DNA of 64,000 nucleotides from Pithys albifrons albifrons (GCF_047495875.1 NC_092497.1:60859477-60923476), one strand, 5' to 3'. Positions 24,763 through 39,054 are shown, numbered from the stretch's first letter. The notes: generated by a model from the letters alone, not told the origin. Made by a program: numbers and translations.

Positions 24763-27700
24763 TAATTTCAATTTAAATCGACTTCTAGCAATAGTGGCAA
24801 ATACTTAAAGCCTATGCTTACAAAATATTTAATTACTGTAAATGAGACTAGTTAAATTTATTTCAAATATGAACAAGTTTTGCTTGGAACTGTATCCCCA
24901 TGTTCAGTAAGTTTAATAATGAAACCTGCACAGGAACTAAACCCTTAATTTCCAAGTATTGGTATGTGAATGACCAGCAGTAGAAAGTGCAATGTCCTTA
25001 TGTAAGCTGAGTGTTAAATGGAAATTAAAAAGTTCATGGTGAAGTACCTTTATTATCCTTCCACTGACTGTGGTGTCATCACATAAAAACTAGTTTAAAT
25101 AAAAGTATGATTTGGAGGTCTTTAGTATTTCTGTGCTCCAAAATACCCAAACTTTTGAAGATAACAGGATTTTAAAAAAATGAAGTGGATTCATTATGAG
25201 GCAATGAGCCTTACCACATAAATAAATGAGCTGGACTTCTTTTTCATGATAAATTCCTCTTATACAAGCTCCATTCTCTGAGTTCAATGATTTGAAAACC
25301 CCCTTAGAATTAATACAGCAAATTTATAAGAGAGCATTTGCAATTATCACAAAAGAAGTATTCAGTTTTTCCCAAAGGATACATCTCTTTTTCTTTTTCC
25401 TCTGAAGACAGGTGCAGAGACACATGAGCTTGCTCAGCACAGCTTATTAGCTCATGCTCAGAGTCATGGTAATAAAGCCATATGATCTGCAGGCCAAAGC
25501 TGGGATGGTTCCAGGCAATGTTAAGTGTAGTCAGAAGAAATGTATTTGCTTTTCGTGTCTGTCCATAGAAATGTACTCACAGCCAATATTTCAGCTTCAG
25601 GTATTTCTTCTGGTTGTCTGCATTTTTAGAAGCTCAGCATGAGGGGCACTAGGAGTGAGCCTTAGAGCTGGGCACATTGAAGCATCATGACATTAATGCC
25701 CAGGAACAGGGCTGCTCATCTGAGTTTACTGAGTTTATGTTTAAAAGAGTGGTTGTGGACATGATTTCAATCTGAGGATTCAGGCGTTATTTCTAAATGT
25801 GAAGACCAGTTACCACAGGTTAAGAATAAAAGACACATCTACCAAAGTGCATTTTAGAGGACCTGCAAGGTGAAAAACACTGGCAGCCCTACCCAGGAAG
25901 GTACTCTCTTCACTGCCAAAGTGCATCACTCAACATCTCCCACTGACTGTACTGAGATTTCTCCTCCCACCGAGTCACCGCAAATACAGCTCACGTGTAA
26001 ATATTTCTGTCCTCTCTTTGTCAGTAACATCTTCCTCTGTGATAGAGGTCTTCTGCAAAACCCTATCATTTAACTTTCTGTATCTGTGTAAGGAATCTCT
26101 TTTCTGTCACCTTGTGCTAATTAATATTTACTCACAAGAGATTATCACCAAGCACTACTTCAACCTGTTGCAGTAAAATGCTGATTTCAGGTGTTTTAGA
26201 GTGTTTGCCTGTGGAATTTGTTTGACCATTGCCTTTCACTTACTTTTGAAAGAATAGTTTCAAGCTTTCTTAACCAGCTTCTGTTGTCACCTTTTGTCCT
26301 TCTCACAGAGAGGTTAAGAGACTAGAATACAATTCTGAAGACAAAAAAAAGCAGTTTTGTCACATCACCTTTGTACCAGAAAAGGACTTTCTCTAATAGT
26401 CTATACAAAGACTTTCTCAAATAGTATTTAGAATGGCTGAATCACTAACATGAGTCAAAGTCACAAGAGTTAGAAGAAATCCCAATTCAGAACTGTGTTG
26501 ACTGATCTCAACACCAGAAAACAATGCAGAAAACATGGAGTACAGCTGAGTTCTGAATAGCCAACCCCAGTATTTTAAAGGCGGGCCCAGTTGTCCATTG
26601 TTCTTCTATCACATATACAGTGATACTATATTATAAGTAATTTCTGAGGGTGGAAAATGTACTAGGAATACTACTAAATATTGCTAGAAAAACACCAAAT
26701 GAGGTGTTATGTAATTCCTAGTCATGTCATCTCACTTCTATACACTACACACACCAAATGTATGAAAATAGGATTTGCAAACACTAAAATATGACAGTGT
26801 TCTATAACATCTGTGATTTTTTCTCTTACAGCATTTCTTATTGCATACCATGTATTCAAATTACTGTGCTACAGAGAAATTGTAAAACCATCAATAAATT
26901 ACATAAACTAGTTTTTGGGTTTTTTTAAAAGTACAGTTTTTTAAAAAAAGTACAGTTTTAAGGCAATTTTTTGCTTAAAGTCCAAAGTAAAAACAAATAC
27001 TGGATTAAATAATATTAATAATGGCTCATGAATAAAGGGTATTTCTGAGAAAAAAACACATAACTATATTTTACTAAAATGGAGAAAGCAGAGGAGGGGT
27101 TGTCATGTTCTCTTTTTCCTCTAATCATATGTTGTGTTTACAGGTTTCAAACTTTGGAATAAATCTCATAGATGATGAATAGGTACTGCACATTATCATG
27201 ATCAAGCCACCAGATAAATTGTATGGGCTTAACCCATTTATCAGATAAATAATCTGCATGAATATAAATTTTATAATGTAGGCAGATGGAATGCAGAATG
27301 GATGAGTCTCTCTTTAGGTTTCACCTGAAAAACACCTCAGTGTTGCAGCGTCATACAAAGCATGACAGGTTGAAACAAATAATTATATTCTCTTTTACAC
27401 AATGTAACAGTCCATTTCTATTTTAAGGAACATTTTTGTAAAAAAAATGCTAAGCATGTTCTTACCAATATTAAATATCAAGAGACTATTTGTAATGTTC
27501 ATTACCTGTATGGACCACCTTTTACCATAGAGCTAAACCTACATCCTACAAGTGACCTTTTCTATCAGGACTGTAATGAGATAAACACATGGTGACTATT
27601 CTTCTTTAAACAAAGGCTTGATTTTGGTGTATTATCTGTACAGCAAAGCACACAAACAACTGAACTTCAGCAAAAAATCTCAGATGTTCCAGTAGCTCCA

Positions 27701-30700
27701 TTTTGTGAAAAGAATTCCATTAACCATAGTGAACTGTATAGCAAGCTATAGTCAGAAAGCCTTGGCACCACTACTGCTTGGAAATCCTGCCTAAATAGAG
27801 ACTGTCTTCAACATGAAAGTGACAAGGTCTGGCTCTGCATATATTTGATTTTATTTTCTTCCAGACTAGATAAAAGAAATCTTATAATAAAATGAAACAA
27901 AATAAAAACGCTTTCCAAGCTACTTTTAAATGTATTCAAAGCTGTTGGTGTTTGCATAGAGGAAAAAAAAGAAAAAAAAAGGAAGAATCACAATTTCTAA
28001 AGATTCCATCACTGAGGGGAAAAAAAATCCATTACTCCCCCACACTGTGGGCCTGCCCAAAGTTGTATCAAGCCCTCCATATGATCTTTAGCATCTCCAC
28101 CATCTATGAATATGATCAAGAAGGTACTTGTCCAGTAAAATCAAGTTCATGGAGTTGTGTCCTTTTCTTAGAACAAAGGTCCATTTGTGAAGTTGTGTAA
28201 TCCTTCACTTAGACCAAAACACACTATGATGGAATGACTTTGCATAAAAAGGCACATGCAAGGACACAACTTTTTCCATGCAAAAACACAATTTGGTTTA
28301 TGATGTAGCACAGCAAACTTCTCTGAACTTCCCTCAGATCATTTCAGAGCAAGCAAAAAGGTATGTCCATTTTTTTTAATTTACTTGAACCTACACACTT
28401 TAGTCTTTCTCATGTACCCATCCTCCATCTTATTGATGATACATATGAGCTTCTGTTTAGTATTACAAATCAAGATGATTTTCCATTTTGGTCTATGCTG
28501 CTGCCAAGAACGAGTCACCTTGATCACACGGCTTTTTAAGAGGCTAGTCCTTGCTTTTTGAGCTGAATAAATTAAGCTTCCTACAATCCTGACCTGTCAT
28601 GGCCTCTACGTAACATAAACACTGTTTATCTTTCTAAAATCAGATAAAGATAATAGACAAATGTTTAGTTTCTGAGCTGACTTACATTTGTGCAGATCTG
28701 CAGCTTTGAATCTGAGTCAGTAGCGTTATTCCAGGGGCAAGGTGACACAAGTTCAGACAGATTCCTCAACTAGAAACAGTTCTTTCTCTGAGCCTTTTTT
28801 AACCTAGGCCTAGAATACAGATATCCCTCTAAAATCCCCAAAGTTATGGCTTCCATGTTAGCTCAGATAGTGCTCAACACAACAACAACAAAAGAGAGGG
28901 GAAGGATGCCCAAGAGCTAATAAAATCATGATGTCCTGATGAAATCTGCTTCAAAGTGGATTTTTCTGGAGATGGTCAGAAAACAGCTTGGTGATCTGCA
29001 CTATACAACCATTCCAGTAATTGTGTGCCTTAAATTGCTTCTTTAGATGCTATTCTACTCTGCACTTAAAAAAATCACATGAGTATTTAATTTTTCCTTC
29101 AGTAAGAAACTTATCTTTTATCTAAATGTTTTTTACTCACAAGCAAATTGGAACCTGTTTTTACTTTCAATTTTTAAACATTATGTAATAGCAATGTGAA
29201 GAACGTAGAAATATGTGAACATGTTTTCAGATTACCTTTAACATTCACATTTAATTGTGTCCCTCTTCTCTTAATTTTCAAATCTCTTGCTTTCTTAGAC
29301 CCAGATCTTGCACTTATGTGCATTTAACCTTAAGCATACAATTAATGGCACTGTTATCCTGCAGAAATGCAGGTAACCTGATAACATTGGTTTTACTAGC
29401 TCTTCCAGTTTTCAGAAAACAAGTTCTTGGGCTTGAAAGTGGAATTTTAAGGATTTGATTCACATCTAGGACAGGAGGGCTGCATTCTTTTCTGAGTCTA
29501 CTCGTACTCTTCTGAGCACTACTGAAAGTGAAGAGATAAGGGACAGAGACATATGAAAAAACCAGTCTAGATTTAACAAGAAATAGCAATTTGCAGCATG
29601 AGAGTTACTGGGTTTATCTATAAAGAATGAAAAAGGAGACAAGATTCCAAAAAAAGGAGAGTGTCTCCATGAGCAAGTTAGGATTTGGAGAAGCATCCAG
29701 AATGAGGATTAGGCTGTGCCAGAGAACATCTCTCTGGGCTTCAGCATCAAAGTTTGTCAATGTTTACACATGCACACCCTGATTCCTCCCTTTCAAGAGA
29801 ATTATCTGATACTTTCAGGGCTGTGTGCTGTGGCCAATGACATCTCTACCCTGCTGCCTGAGGTTTTGCTGCAGGTGATCCAAGCAGGCTTTCTACAAGT
29901 GGCTGCAACTGCAGCAGTGTGGGTTTCTGTACAATCTGTTCCTCAAATAAACACTTGTGCAGCTTCTGCAGTGCTGCTAAATCTATATTAATTTTAATGC
30001 CTGAATGACCCAATTTGACAAATACCTTGCAGATGTCTGCTTAAGTCAAGGTCATATCTTCCTCTCTACACATGCATGAAAGTAGAAAGTCAAGACTTAG
30101 AGCCAACCTCCTATCCCACTACAACACCACAGGATGTTCTAGTTTGTTCTGATTGAATATTATTTAATATTCTCTAATGTTCCCCATATAGATCTGGCCA
30201 GACCAATACATCAGCAGTTCTGGAGAAAGACCCTACTTTACATTTCCCACTCAATCAATTTCTGTTTTGAAAATATTGATTTTCTCATCATCTAAAAGTG
30301 CAAGCATTACAGGGTGTTCTGTGGGTAGTAAAACTAACAAGCATGTTTCCTATGACGTTGTGTCCTTTGTTCTCAACCCTCAGACAACACCCTCCCAAAG
30401 GCAAGAAACAGAGCATGCAGCTGCTAATATCCAGCTGCTAATATCCAACTGTCAGTGCTGGCTGGTTAATGGGATGCAGAATGGAGCATCTAACACCTCA
30501 ATTGTCTGTCATTTTGTTTTGTGGGTTTTTTTTCAGAGAAAGCTTTTGCTTCTACAAAGTCACTAGTTTTCATCAGATCTATAGAAGTCCATACCTCATT
30601 CTAAGATTTAAGGGAAAAGTTATAAAAAAATAATTTTATATAAAATCTCTAATACTAACCAAGCATAAAGAAAACATGCTACTATCTACACTGTAATATT

Positions 30701-33700
30701 CAGTCTCTGTGTTAACTATGTCTGTGTTCCAGCTGCTTGATTGCTCCAGCACCACTTACCTATTGTCTGCTTCTGGATTGTAAACATTTCATGGGATATG
30801 GGACTACTAAGTATTATTTACCATGTATAAGTGCACTACATAGAGGTTTCAAGCCTTGTTGATCCATAGAAGTACTACCTGCTTTAAATGTTGCACAAAA
30901 ATGAAAAAGCAGCAGTGATGAAGTAAATCTATCATTCTTTTAAGCTTCTCAGCTTCAGTTCAGTCATGGCACATTACCCATCTTTAGATTTTCAAGGCAA
31001 TTTCTTCTTCACATAAACACAGAAATCCAAAGTTTGTTAACTCCAAACATTTTACCTCCTGTTCATTAGAGAGAAAAACCCAACAACTTTATTGCACATT
31101 ACCTTTGATTGCTTATTTTTTTAAATTAATTAAGTAGTAGTGTTCCATCTCCCGTATAGCCATATGCCAAGGAAGTTCCCTATGAAGAACTACAGTGACA
31201 AATTTCTGAGAATCAGACCATCACACATTTGAGAGGTACACAGATCTATTCTCCTGGCCCATCTGTTGGAGTGGCAAGGTGCCTGCTTGCAGACCTACAT
31301 GTCCATTTCAATAAAGCAAAAATAACAATTATAAGAAACAAAAAAAGGTCTTCCAGCAGGCGTAATACTTCCAGCACTGGTAGTACCACAAGGAATCCCT
31401 CCTCAGTCACAGCGATACCATATGCTTCTTTCACACACCTAGTGACTCGAGTGCCAAACTTTGGTGGCAGGAAAAGAAAAGACTATGAGTTCACAACTGC
31501 CAGGATAACAGACTGCATATAGCAGTGGAAACCTGAGAAGTACACTAAGGCAAACATGTGCTGTCCAAACATGTCACAAAAAAGCTCAGTTGGTATCTGT
31601 GGCTGATAAAAGCATTCATCCTTGAAGTGTATCAGTTGTAACTAAGATATTCCAATTCATCTTCTCTAACTCCACATTAAAACAATAAACTTTTTTTTAA
31701 ACTTGCATTTCTCAGGAAGGTCTTTTGGTCATGCTGTGTTTATTATTCTCCTGGAACTGTCATATCAGTATGTTCACAGTAAAATGAAGTCATTCCTCAC
31801 AAGCCCAAATTTAGCATGGGATTTGAAAGGCAAGTTCAGTTAATTACTGTTTGCATATGTTCGTGAGAACAAACATTCTGCAGGAACAGGGAAGCCCATT
31901 GTTCTTGAAGGACTTACAAAAGTTGGCATTTGGTAACCAACTCCATGAAAAATGTACAAAAAGAAGACTCAATGTATTCCTTTCAGATGAGTGGACTCCA
32001 AGGTTAACAGAAGGAAAAGTTGGTTAATGGTTGTTTATCCTAACTTTATGAATCTCAGCAGGTCTGCTGAGAAACAAAAGCCTTTCCTGTAGTCACTTCC
32101 TGACACAGAACAGAGTTTTTAAGTTTTAAGAAAATGCAATGTTGGACAAAAGAATATCTGCTTGCCAGTCTAGGAGCAAACTTCCAGAGTACCTGCATGT
32201 ATTCTGGATTTTAACTAGTTGATAGAGTTAATACAACAACACTAAGGAATTACATGACAGATTTGGAAATCTGCATTTATTCCAGACATTTAAATGACAA
32301 AGTCAAACCTGACCAGGTAGTAGCAGAGTTTTCCATTGGGAAGTCTGAGTGAAACAGCAAGTACACATTGGTAAGTAAAGCCAGCACTACACAGTGATAA
32401 ATAGGCCAACAAGCACAGTGAAACAGTGACATCTATGTTTGAAAACTTTTTTCAGTTGGATATCAGGATGCTCTGAAAGGTTTCCAGCTTCATGACCATA
32501 TTGAGTCATATGCACAGGTCTTGGTGTGTCGCAGTGCAGAACCAGGACTTGGCTGACTTGGTTTCAGATCCACAGAGGAATACAGGCTTGAGAGGACTGA
32601 CTGCACTGCAGTGATGCCACAATATCTTTGGCTTTGAATTCTGTCTCTCTCTACCCTGCACAGGGAGAGTTAAATAACTCAGAGTGAGCACCTGGAAAAA
32701 AAATTTTAAAAAAATCAAACCAACACGTGGTGCTTCTAAGGGTCAATAGGAAGACTACAAGTGTTACTCTTCCTTTCCAGAGTTTTGACATTGTATTTAC
32801 CCCAGGAAGGAGGCATATCTGCAAGGAGGCAGAGTATTTGAGGTATCTAGTTCCTCAGCTGGCTTAGCCTCATGCAATCAATGTGCACAGCTGCAATTGC
32901 AGCTGGGTATGTCCTCACCAGTCCCTGAACACAAACTTCTATATAATGGACACCTGTGACCAGCAGCTGCTCTAGACTAAGTGAAACTTCTCAAGGAGAA
33001 GTGAAAACTTGTATCCCATTTTCATGGTGAATTAAGTTATGGAGGTTTTAATATGCATGGGCCAAGAACTGAAAACTTATTTGTGTTCCAGTACAAATGA
33101 ATACCATAATGTATAATTTATCATTTATAATTCATAGCTCAGAATTGCTCTTAGTGAATGGGACAAATATTGTAGATTAATACCAACATTTTTCTTATTG
33201 CAGCCTGAAAGGATCTTCTAGTCTGCAATTTCCTAATTAAAGAGGATGTGCAATCACAGAATGAAAGAAAAGCTCTGATTATCTTAGCCTATGTCAAGCC
33301 AACACATTTCTCCAGTGAAACTACAATAGTGAGGGTTAATGAGCAGCTTTAGTGTAAAATAACATTAATTCTGCATATTGTCAGCTGCAGATAGCATTAT
33401 TTCTCAACTATTGCACAGCATCACAATTGAATTTTTCCCTTTTTGAATCCCACAGTGTTGTCAGTTAAGAATAAAAATATCCTGGAATTTTACATCCTAC
33501 ACAGAAAGAACTTATTAAAATATACTGAACCAAGTGAAAGATCAATGATCATCAAATAATACTATAGAGGTGTATGGCAGAAGAAGGAGAGAGAAAATGA
33601 AGGAACAAAATGTATGGACTGAAGTGATTTCCTGTTCTGTGGGCTCTTTGCAGCAAGCAATTTCTCCAAAAGCATTTTCTCCAGCCTTGTCCTCTTTTCT

Positions 33701-33985
33701 GAGGGTTCTGTGAAAGCAGGTCACAAAAAGCACGAATTGTCACATCATCTTCAGCTTGCACGTAGCTGCCTCCTTTCAAAGAATCCCTCAAGAAGTGTCA
33801 CTGATTCATTCCAGATTTCTAGGAAGCATCATGTCCACCACATAAACAGAAGAGAACTGCACCATATGCATAGCTGCTTTTTCTGGTTAGGGATAAGTAA
33901 GGCTCATTGCTACCTTTAGGGAAAAAAAACACTGCTCACTGACTAGCAAAGCTGGTCATCAAGCAAGCATTTCACTTGAAACAGG
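24763..33985. other. Gene-poor AT-rich stretch
   Basis: About 9 kb lacks recognisable exons, RNA genes or transposons. Small duplications are visible, for example AGCTGCTAATATCC twice at about 30419-30447 and AAAGTACAGTTTT twice at about 26927-26959. The two overlapping frames at 31229-31522 (plus) and 31246-31434 (minus) looked possible at first, but they have no supporting splice sites or known domain. Confidence 0.45.
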
Positions 33986-34014
33986 CACAGAATATTCTGA
34001 GTTGGAAGGGACCA
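33986..34014 (-). mobile_element. Short CR1 3'-terminal remnant (minus)
   Basis: Only about 29 bp resembles the reverse complement of a CR1 terminus: CAGAATATTCTGAG followed by TTGGAAGGGACC. It is a very short 5'-truncated insertion or a decayed relic, and the similarity could be partly fortuitous. Confidence 0.5.
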
Positions 34015-34850
34015 AGATAAGTGTTGAAATATTCTAGATTTAAAAGGGTACCATTTCTTTCCTTATTGGTTTAAATTAGGTAATTTTTAACCACATCAGG
34101 AGCAGGAACTTCTAATGGGGCACAGAATGGAAATGTCTGAACACTACAGAAACGGCTAGATGAAAGACGTGAAGTTGTTTTCTGACTTGGCCATTTTTAA
34201 ATACTCCTTTTACCAGAAACTCTGTGTTTGTCAGCATATCTCTGTGCTTTCAGTTCCCTTGCTTTTCAGTGACTCAGAGACATGATGATTTTCAAGGAAT
34301 ATCATTTTGTGTATAGATAGCAGCTCTTAAAGTAATGACTTGCCACCAGCCTTTTCGGTGTCAGAAGTGCTGGCTGCACAATCAGTACAGGGAAATTGTT
34401 ACAACTTCTTAAACCTAAGCAGAACAGTGCTACATCGCTCTGCAACACTCGTGCTACATCCTTACAAAGCCAGAGCAGCTGTGGTTATGGAACACAACTG
34501 CCAATAAAACCTACCAGTAATGTGAGTACCCACTCACCTTCTCCTGATTATCTGGACGTGAATATGTATGCATGTATGGCCAGACTTCGGGAACACAGAT
34601 TTGAGCAGGGCTCTCCCCACGTTCCCTTCCAGCCTGCACAGTGGATTTTTTAGGTGAGGCTCAGCGTGCACAGAACTGGCCCCACCATTTAACTCCTAAG
34701 GGTCCATTTGCCATGGCCAAGCGAGCTTGGACAGTGACAGGGAAGTACTCGGGACTGTCACAGCCTCAGGTACTGACCGGGGCTGACCCTGCTGAGCATC
34801 CCAGATCTGACGGCATGGGATGGCAGGGAGGGATTGAACTGCCACGGGAC
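34015..34850. other. Intergenic DNA leading into a tRNA-like sequence
   Basis: The region becomes richer in G+C from about 34640. An open frame at 34641-35069 (142 codons, plus) runs antisense through the tRNA-like sequence and has no recognisable domain, so I treat it as fortuitous. Confidence 0.4.
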
Positions 34851-34922
34851 AGTTCCACTGAGACTCAAACTCAGGTCCTTGGGATTCAGAGTCTGGACTG
34901 CTCTCCATTACACCACGGGACT
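34851..34922 (-). tRNA. tRNA-Gln(CTG)-like sequence, probably a pseudogene
   Basis: On the minus strand a 72-nt stretch aligns over its full length with eukaryotic tRNA-Gln. It has the TGGTGTAATGG A-box segment, the anticodon loop ACTCTGAATC with CTG in the anticodon position, a perfect 5-bp T stem (CTGAG/CTCAG) and acceptor arms AGTCCCG and GGAACT that still pair at most positions. Against a working gene, the anticodon stem pairs poorly (CCAGA against TCCCA) and the T loop reads TTTGAGT, without the conserved C. No T-run terminator follows closely. It is best read as a decayed tRNA gene or the head of a tRNA-derived SINE. The flanks extend the pairing: GGGCAGTCC upstream against GGAACTGTCCC downstream. 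Confidence 0.7.
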
Positions 34923-37019
34923 GCCCGGACAAGAATAAGCAAGCCCTTTTCTGCACACAGCAAATGTGGGATCTCTTCCACCCCTTTTCACCTGAAATTG
35001 AAGAACAGGGAAGAAACAAGCAGAGAGTGTGACTTGTCTAAGGGAATCAGTGAACAGAACACACCCTGAAGAAAAGCAGTTACTGTAATTTTCCTCAGTA
35101 TTGTCCTGCTCATTTCCACAGGACTGGAAGAACCTTCAAGAAAGCTGAAAAAAATTAGTCAAACAAAACCTAGAAGCCAAATTCAAATGTGCCCAGTGTC
35201 AAATTAACTGAACACTCTACTCCTGGCTGCCATGAGAAGTGCCATAATAAGACTAAACTGCTGTAGGAAGAAGTTCACAAACCATCACCTTCACAAATCA
35301 CACTAAAAGACTACCAGCACTACCACTACCAATGGTGGTAGTTTAGAGAAACAAACAGTTATCATGTTTATGCCGTGTTTGATTGAACTTCTCAACAACA
35401 AACAAACACTTCAAAGCCGCAACAGTGATGGCAAGAATGAGTAGGTGTATGTTTACATTAACTAATGTTTTGAAAATAAAATCTTTTTCTAGAATGTTGG
35501 AGTGTATCAGGAACTAGAGTTAACTGTTCCAAAACAAGTGTAGTGTATATACCATATACAGTGCAAGACGGTGCCAACAAACACACAAAACACATTGCTC
35601 TGAAACGGATCAGTTGACCTACACAGAAATTATCAATCCTTTGTCTTAACAAAGGACAAATCCTCACAACCAGAAGCTGGGGCAGGTTCTTCTACCAGCT
35701 CCACAGAGCAGCTGAGCAACTCACATCAGACTGCTCAGCAGAATTGTGGACATTATGCCAAGGACTAACATGTCATTTCCCTGTACCAGTTTCAAGCTTT
35801 CCTCTTAATTCAAATGAATTGAATATATGCTACTGTTCAGATCTCTGCACCAAGCAATTCTCATACTGACTTTCTGAGAGTCTTTCGATAATTTTAAGAA
35901 TTGTTCACATAAGAATGGAAACATGTTATCCTAAAAGTATATTTAAGGGAGCATTCTGTCATCACTGGTGCCCAGATTCACACATTAGTAAATGAGTCCT
36001 CTTTTGGGGATGCTCAGAGTGCATGAAAATCTGGTTTACTAACAGATTTGCCTGGGCTGGATTAGATGTTTCTTGTCTTTGTTTCTACCAAATATTCAGT
36101 CTAGAAGTAATACAAAATACAGTCAACTGGTGGATTAACATCACAGCGAGAAGAGACTTGCTCAAAATATTCTTTTGTCATCCAAGATAACCTAGTCCAT
36201 TGTCTTTTTAGTAGTGAAAGTGATCACAGAACAGGTAGGGAAAACCCTTCATTGTAAGAAACAAGCTCCAAATGCAATACATCAGATGAAGACCTATGAT
36301 ACAGAGTGACTACAGAAGTTTCTGGGGAAAAAAATTCCTACACATTTAACAGAATTCTTAAAGTACTAAATGTTTCACTGGGTATTATAACTAAATATAC
36401 TTAGTTATTAAACATACTTAGTTATTAAGACTAACAACAGAAGCTGAAAGGAACTTCCAAAGGGTCTGCAAAACTCATTGGAATAGGCAAATAAAATGGC
36501 AAAGAAATTCAGTAATGACAAATTAAAGAAAAAAAAAGGGGGAGAAAAGGCTTTATGCTAAGTTTCCTAAAGTATTTCCAATTAATGTTATAATTTCTGA
36601 AGGAAATTCACATGACACTGGAGTCTGGTGAAAACCTTTATTCAATTAACAGATGCTGTTATAAAACACTGAATTCCATTAATGAATGAGAGATGGGACA
36701 ATAATAAAAATAATGCAATACTTCTGTAGAAGCCAGTAATGCAGACTCAGCTGGAATTTTGTATGCTATAACCAGGCATTCTACCTCAAAACGGGTGGGA
36801 TTATTTCCTAACAAGCATAGGAAAACATAATAAGAATAAGGAAAAAGGGAACCTAAAAGTCAGGAAAGCTTCTCTTCCATGGAAAATTGTTAAAAATGGT
36901 AAGAACATGTTAAATTACAAAGGCACAAATCCTGAGAATTTGCTCATCCTGCCTCACAATACAAGATTATAGAACTGAATACAAGGTGAAAAACTGAATA
37001 TCAAACTTTTTCATTCAAA
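34923..37019. other. Intergenic DNA, no gene seen
   Basis: This is AT-rich sequence without recognisable genes or repeats. A duplicated TACTTAGTTATTAA motif lies near 36398-36430. Confidence 0.4.
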
Positions 37020-37260
37020 CTGCAAATACGCGTGTTAGCACACGGAGCCACAGAGACAAGAGCTTAACAAGACTGGGCTGTTTCTTTGGCTCTCTGAAAG
37101 GCTGCTAATTGATGTTAGCACCCTTTGAAAGATGTATCAAGTTTAATGCTTCTGCAGGTTTATCAGCCTCTAACAATCTCACCATCGACACAGTGACCTA
37201 TTGCTGGTTTAATATCCTTTCCCTAATTCATCTGGAACTGACAAAAGGTGAGGTTCGCTG
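37020..37260. promoter_or_regulatory. Candidate conserved non-coding element
   Basis: The block is less AT-rich and less repetitive than its surroundings. It holds a dense mix of short factor-like motifs: a CTTTGAA TCF/LEF-like site, several TAAT homeodomain cores (GCTAATTGATG, TTTAATGC, CCTAATTCATC) and ACCTATTGCTGG. There is no reading frame or splice context. I infer a possible enhancer only from composition; conservation cannot be seen from one genome. Confidence 0.25.
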
Positions 37261-39054
37261 CTAGGGAGGTCTCTGCTACAGTTAAATAATTTCTAAAATC
37301 CTAGCAACAACCAGAAATTTAGCATTATTGTCCTGGACCTATTCCTCGTCATTCTTAGCATTACACTGACCTCTGGTGGGTTGCAGGAAAACAAGACGCC
37401 AAGAAATGAAGCAGACAAAAAGCCGAGGAAATCACACCCTGCAGATATAGTGGGAATTCAGCGAGGGCTTAAAGGAAGCCTGACACTGAAAGGGCTCCAA
37501 ATCACTGAACACAGCAGAGCAGGAAAAATATCACATTGACTCACCGCTCACAAATCACTTTAGAGACATTTCACGGTGCTCTCTCTTAATCATCCTGTGT
37601 TAGGATTTCCTATAACACCATTAAAACACTGTATGTACAGCAGCCCCTTATTCTATATGAGGAGAAAACAATATGTGGATCTGCAAGCTTTCTATGCAAC
37701 ACACATCTTAAAACAAAGCACAAATATTTACCTTTTCTTGACTGCTCAGGCTGTATTTACCTATTTTTGTTTATTTTACTTTCCTCTTTTGCACATTTTC
37801 GTGTGCCTGAAGCCAAATCACTTATGTTTAAGGAGTCCTGACCATTTCGGTGACCTGTTTTGTGACATGCTGCCTCAAATACCGGCACTGACAAAACTTG
37901 CGGAGCATTTAATTGATGTTCGGAACAGAAACAAGAGGCCACAAGCCAGGAAGGGCAGGAATTGGTTTTCTTGCTGAAGAAAGCACAACAGGGAATTTTA
38001 GCCTTACCAGTGAGTGTTGGAATTCGCTCAGGAAAACTAAGGACACACCCAGAGACAGTGGAACAAAACAAGATGTTTATTAGAGATCCAAATTTTGACT
38101 GCTTGTTAGCGTTCCCAGAAAAGCAATGACTACTGGAAAGGATGAGGAGCCAGAACTGTTTCTACTACACCATCCTTGCAGAGTGAGACTAAATATTGAA
38201 CCTAAGTCTCCCTTGCATGTGGTGGTAAATTCATAAAAAACTAAGTTGATTTGACACTGTATTTCTCAGGGAGTGGTGGGAAGGGGGAACCCTTTTCTAA
38301 GGATATCAGTTGCCAGTTGTTGAACCAAACTTTGAAAATGGAAAATAAGAACTAATTAAGAGATTACTACTGATGTGCTGTACTTTAGAACTAAAGCCAA
38401 TGCCATCAAAAGCCTAAATAGGCTCTTTCAGTACTAATTTCTCATTCTCAGGTCTGAAAAAATACTCCAGTGATAAGAAAAGGCCTGTTACGCATGCTCA
38501 GGAAGTGCTCAACAATATTTTAACAGAAAGGGGAAATCTCGGTTTAGGTAGCTGGTAATACCAATTCAGTGGTTCCAAGTAGCTTACTGGAGCCAGGAAA
38601 CACAAATCCTGTCCACACGTACTTAGAGATACAGGTACCTTGCTGCTGGAAGATTGCAGTGCCACTTGCAAGGTGGTTTTATGGATTTAAAAGAAAATTA
38701 TGGAGAAGTATGTATATATCAGTTAGTCAGACATTGCCACTGCTCCCTCCCATGATTTATCGATTTGAGAAACACTTACCACTTTGGGCTTGCCAGATGA
38801 CGATTTTTCAGAAAACCTTCAAAAACTCAATATTCTTAACTCTTTGGCAAATTTGGCTGAAACCAACTTAAAAAATATCGCCAACTGACACAAAGCAAAA
38901 CAATTTCTGTGATTAGATCATTGATTACGTGTTTAGGAAACCAAACAGGAAAAAAACAGTCTCACCATTAACGTCAAAGTCAAAGGCTGAGTGCCTCCCA
39001 TCTTTCACTAAGTAGGTACGCTTTTAGGTCTTAATCACTGCAGGGCTAAATTGA
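37261..39054. other. Intergenic DNA, no gene supported
   Basis: Plus (37576-37977) and minus (37757-38071) frames above 100 codons overlap here. Neither has a recognisable domain, strong start context or splice support. CpG dinucleotides are somewhat more frequent at 37330-37960 than in the flanks, but not at CpG-island level. Confidence 0.35.

Noticed and set aside
31229..31522. Plus frame of 97 codons with Ser/Arg-rich segments and a minus frame with a hydrophobic helix on the opposite strand
   Set aside because: The minus frame begins at GTG, not ATG. Neither frame has matching splice sites or a known domain. The hydrophobic run is the antisense of a Lys/Asn/Arg-rich stretch.
34641..35069. 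Plus frame of 142 codons
   Set aside because: It runs antisense through the tRNA-Gln-like sequence and has no domain or splice support.
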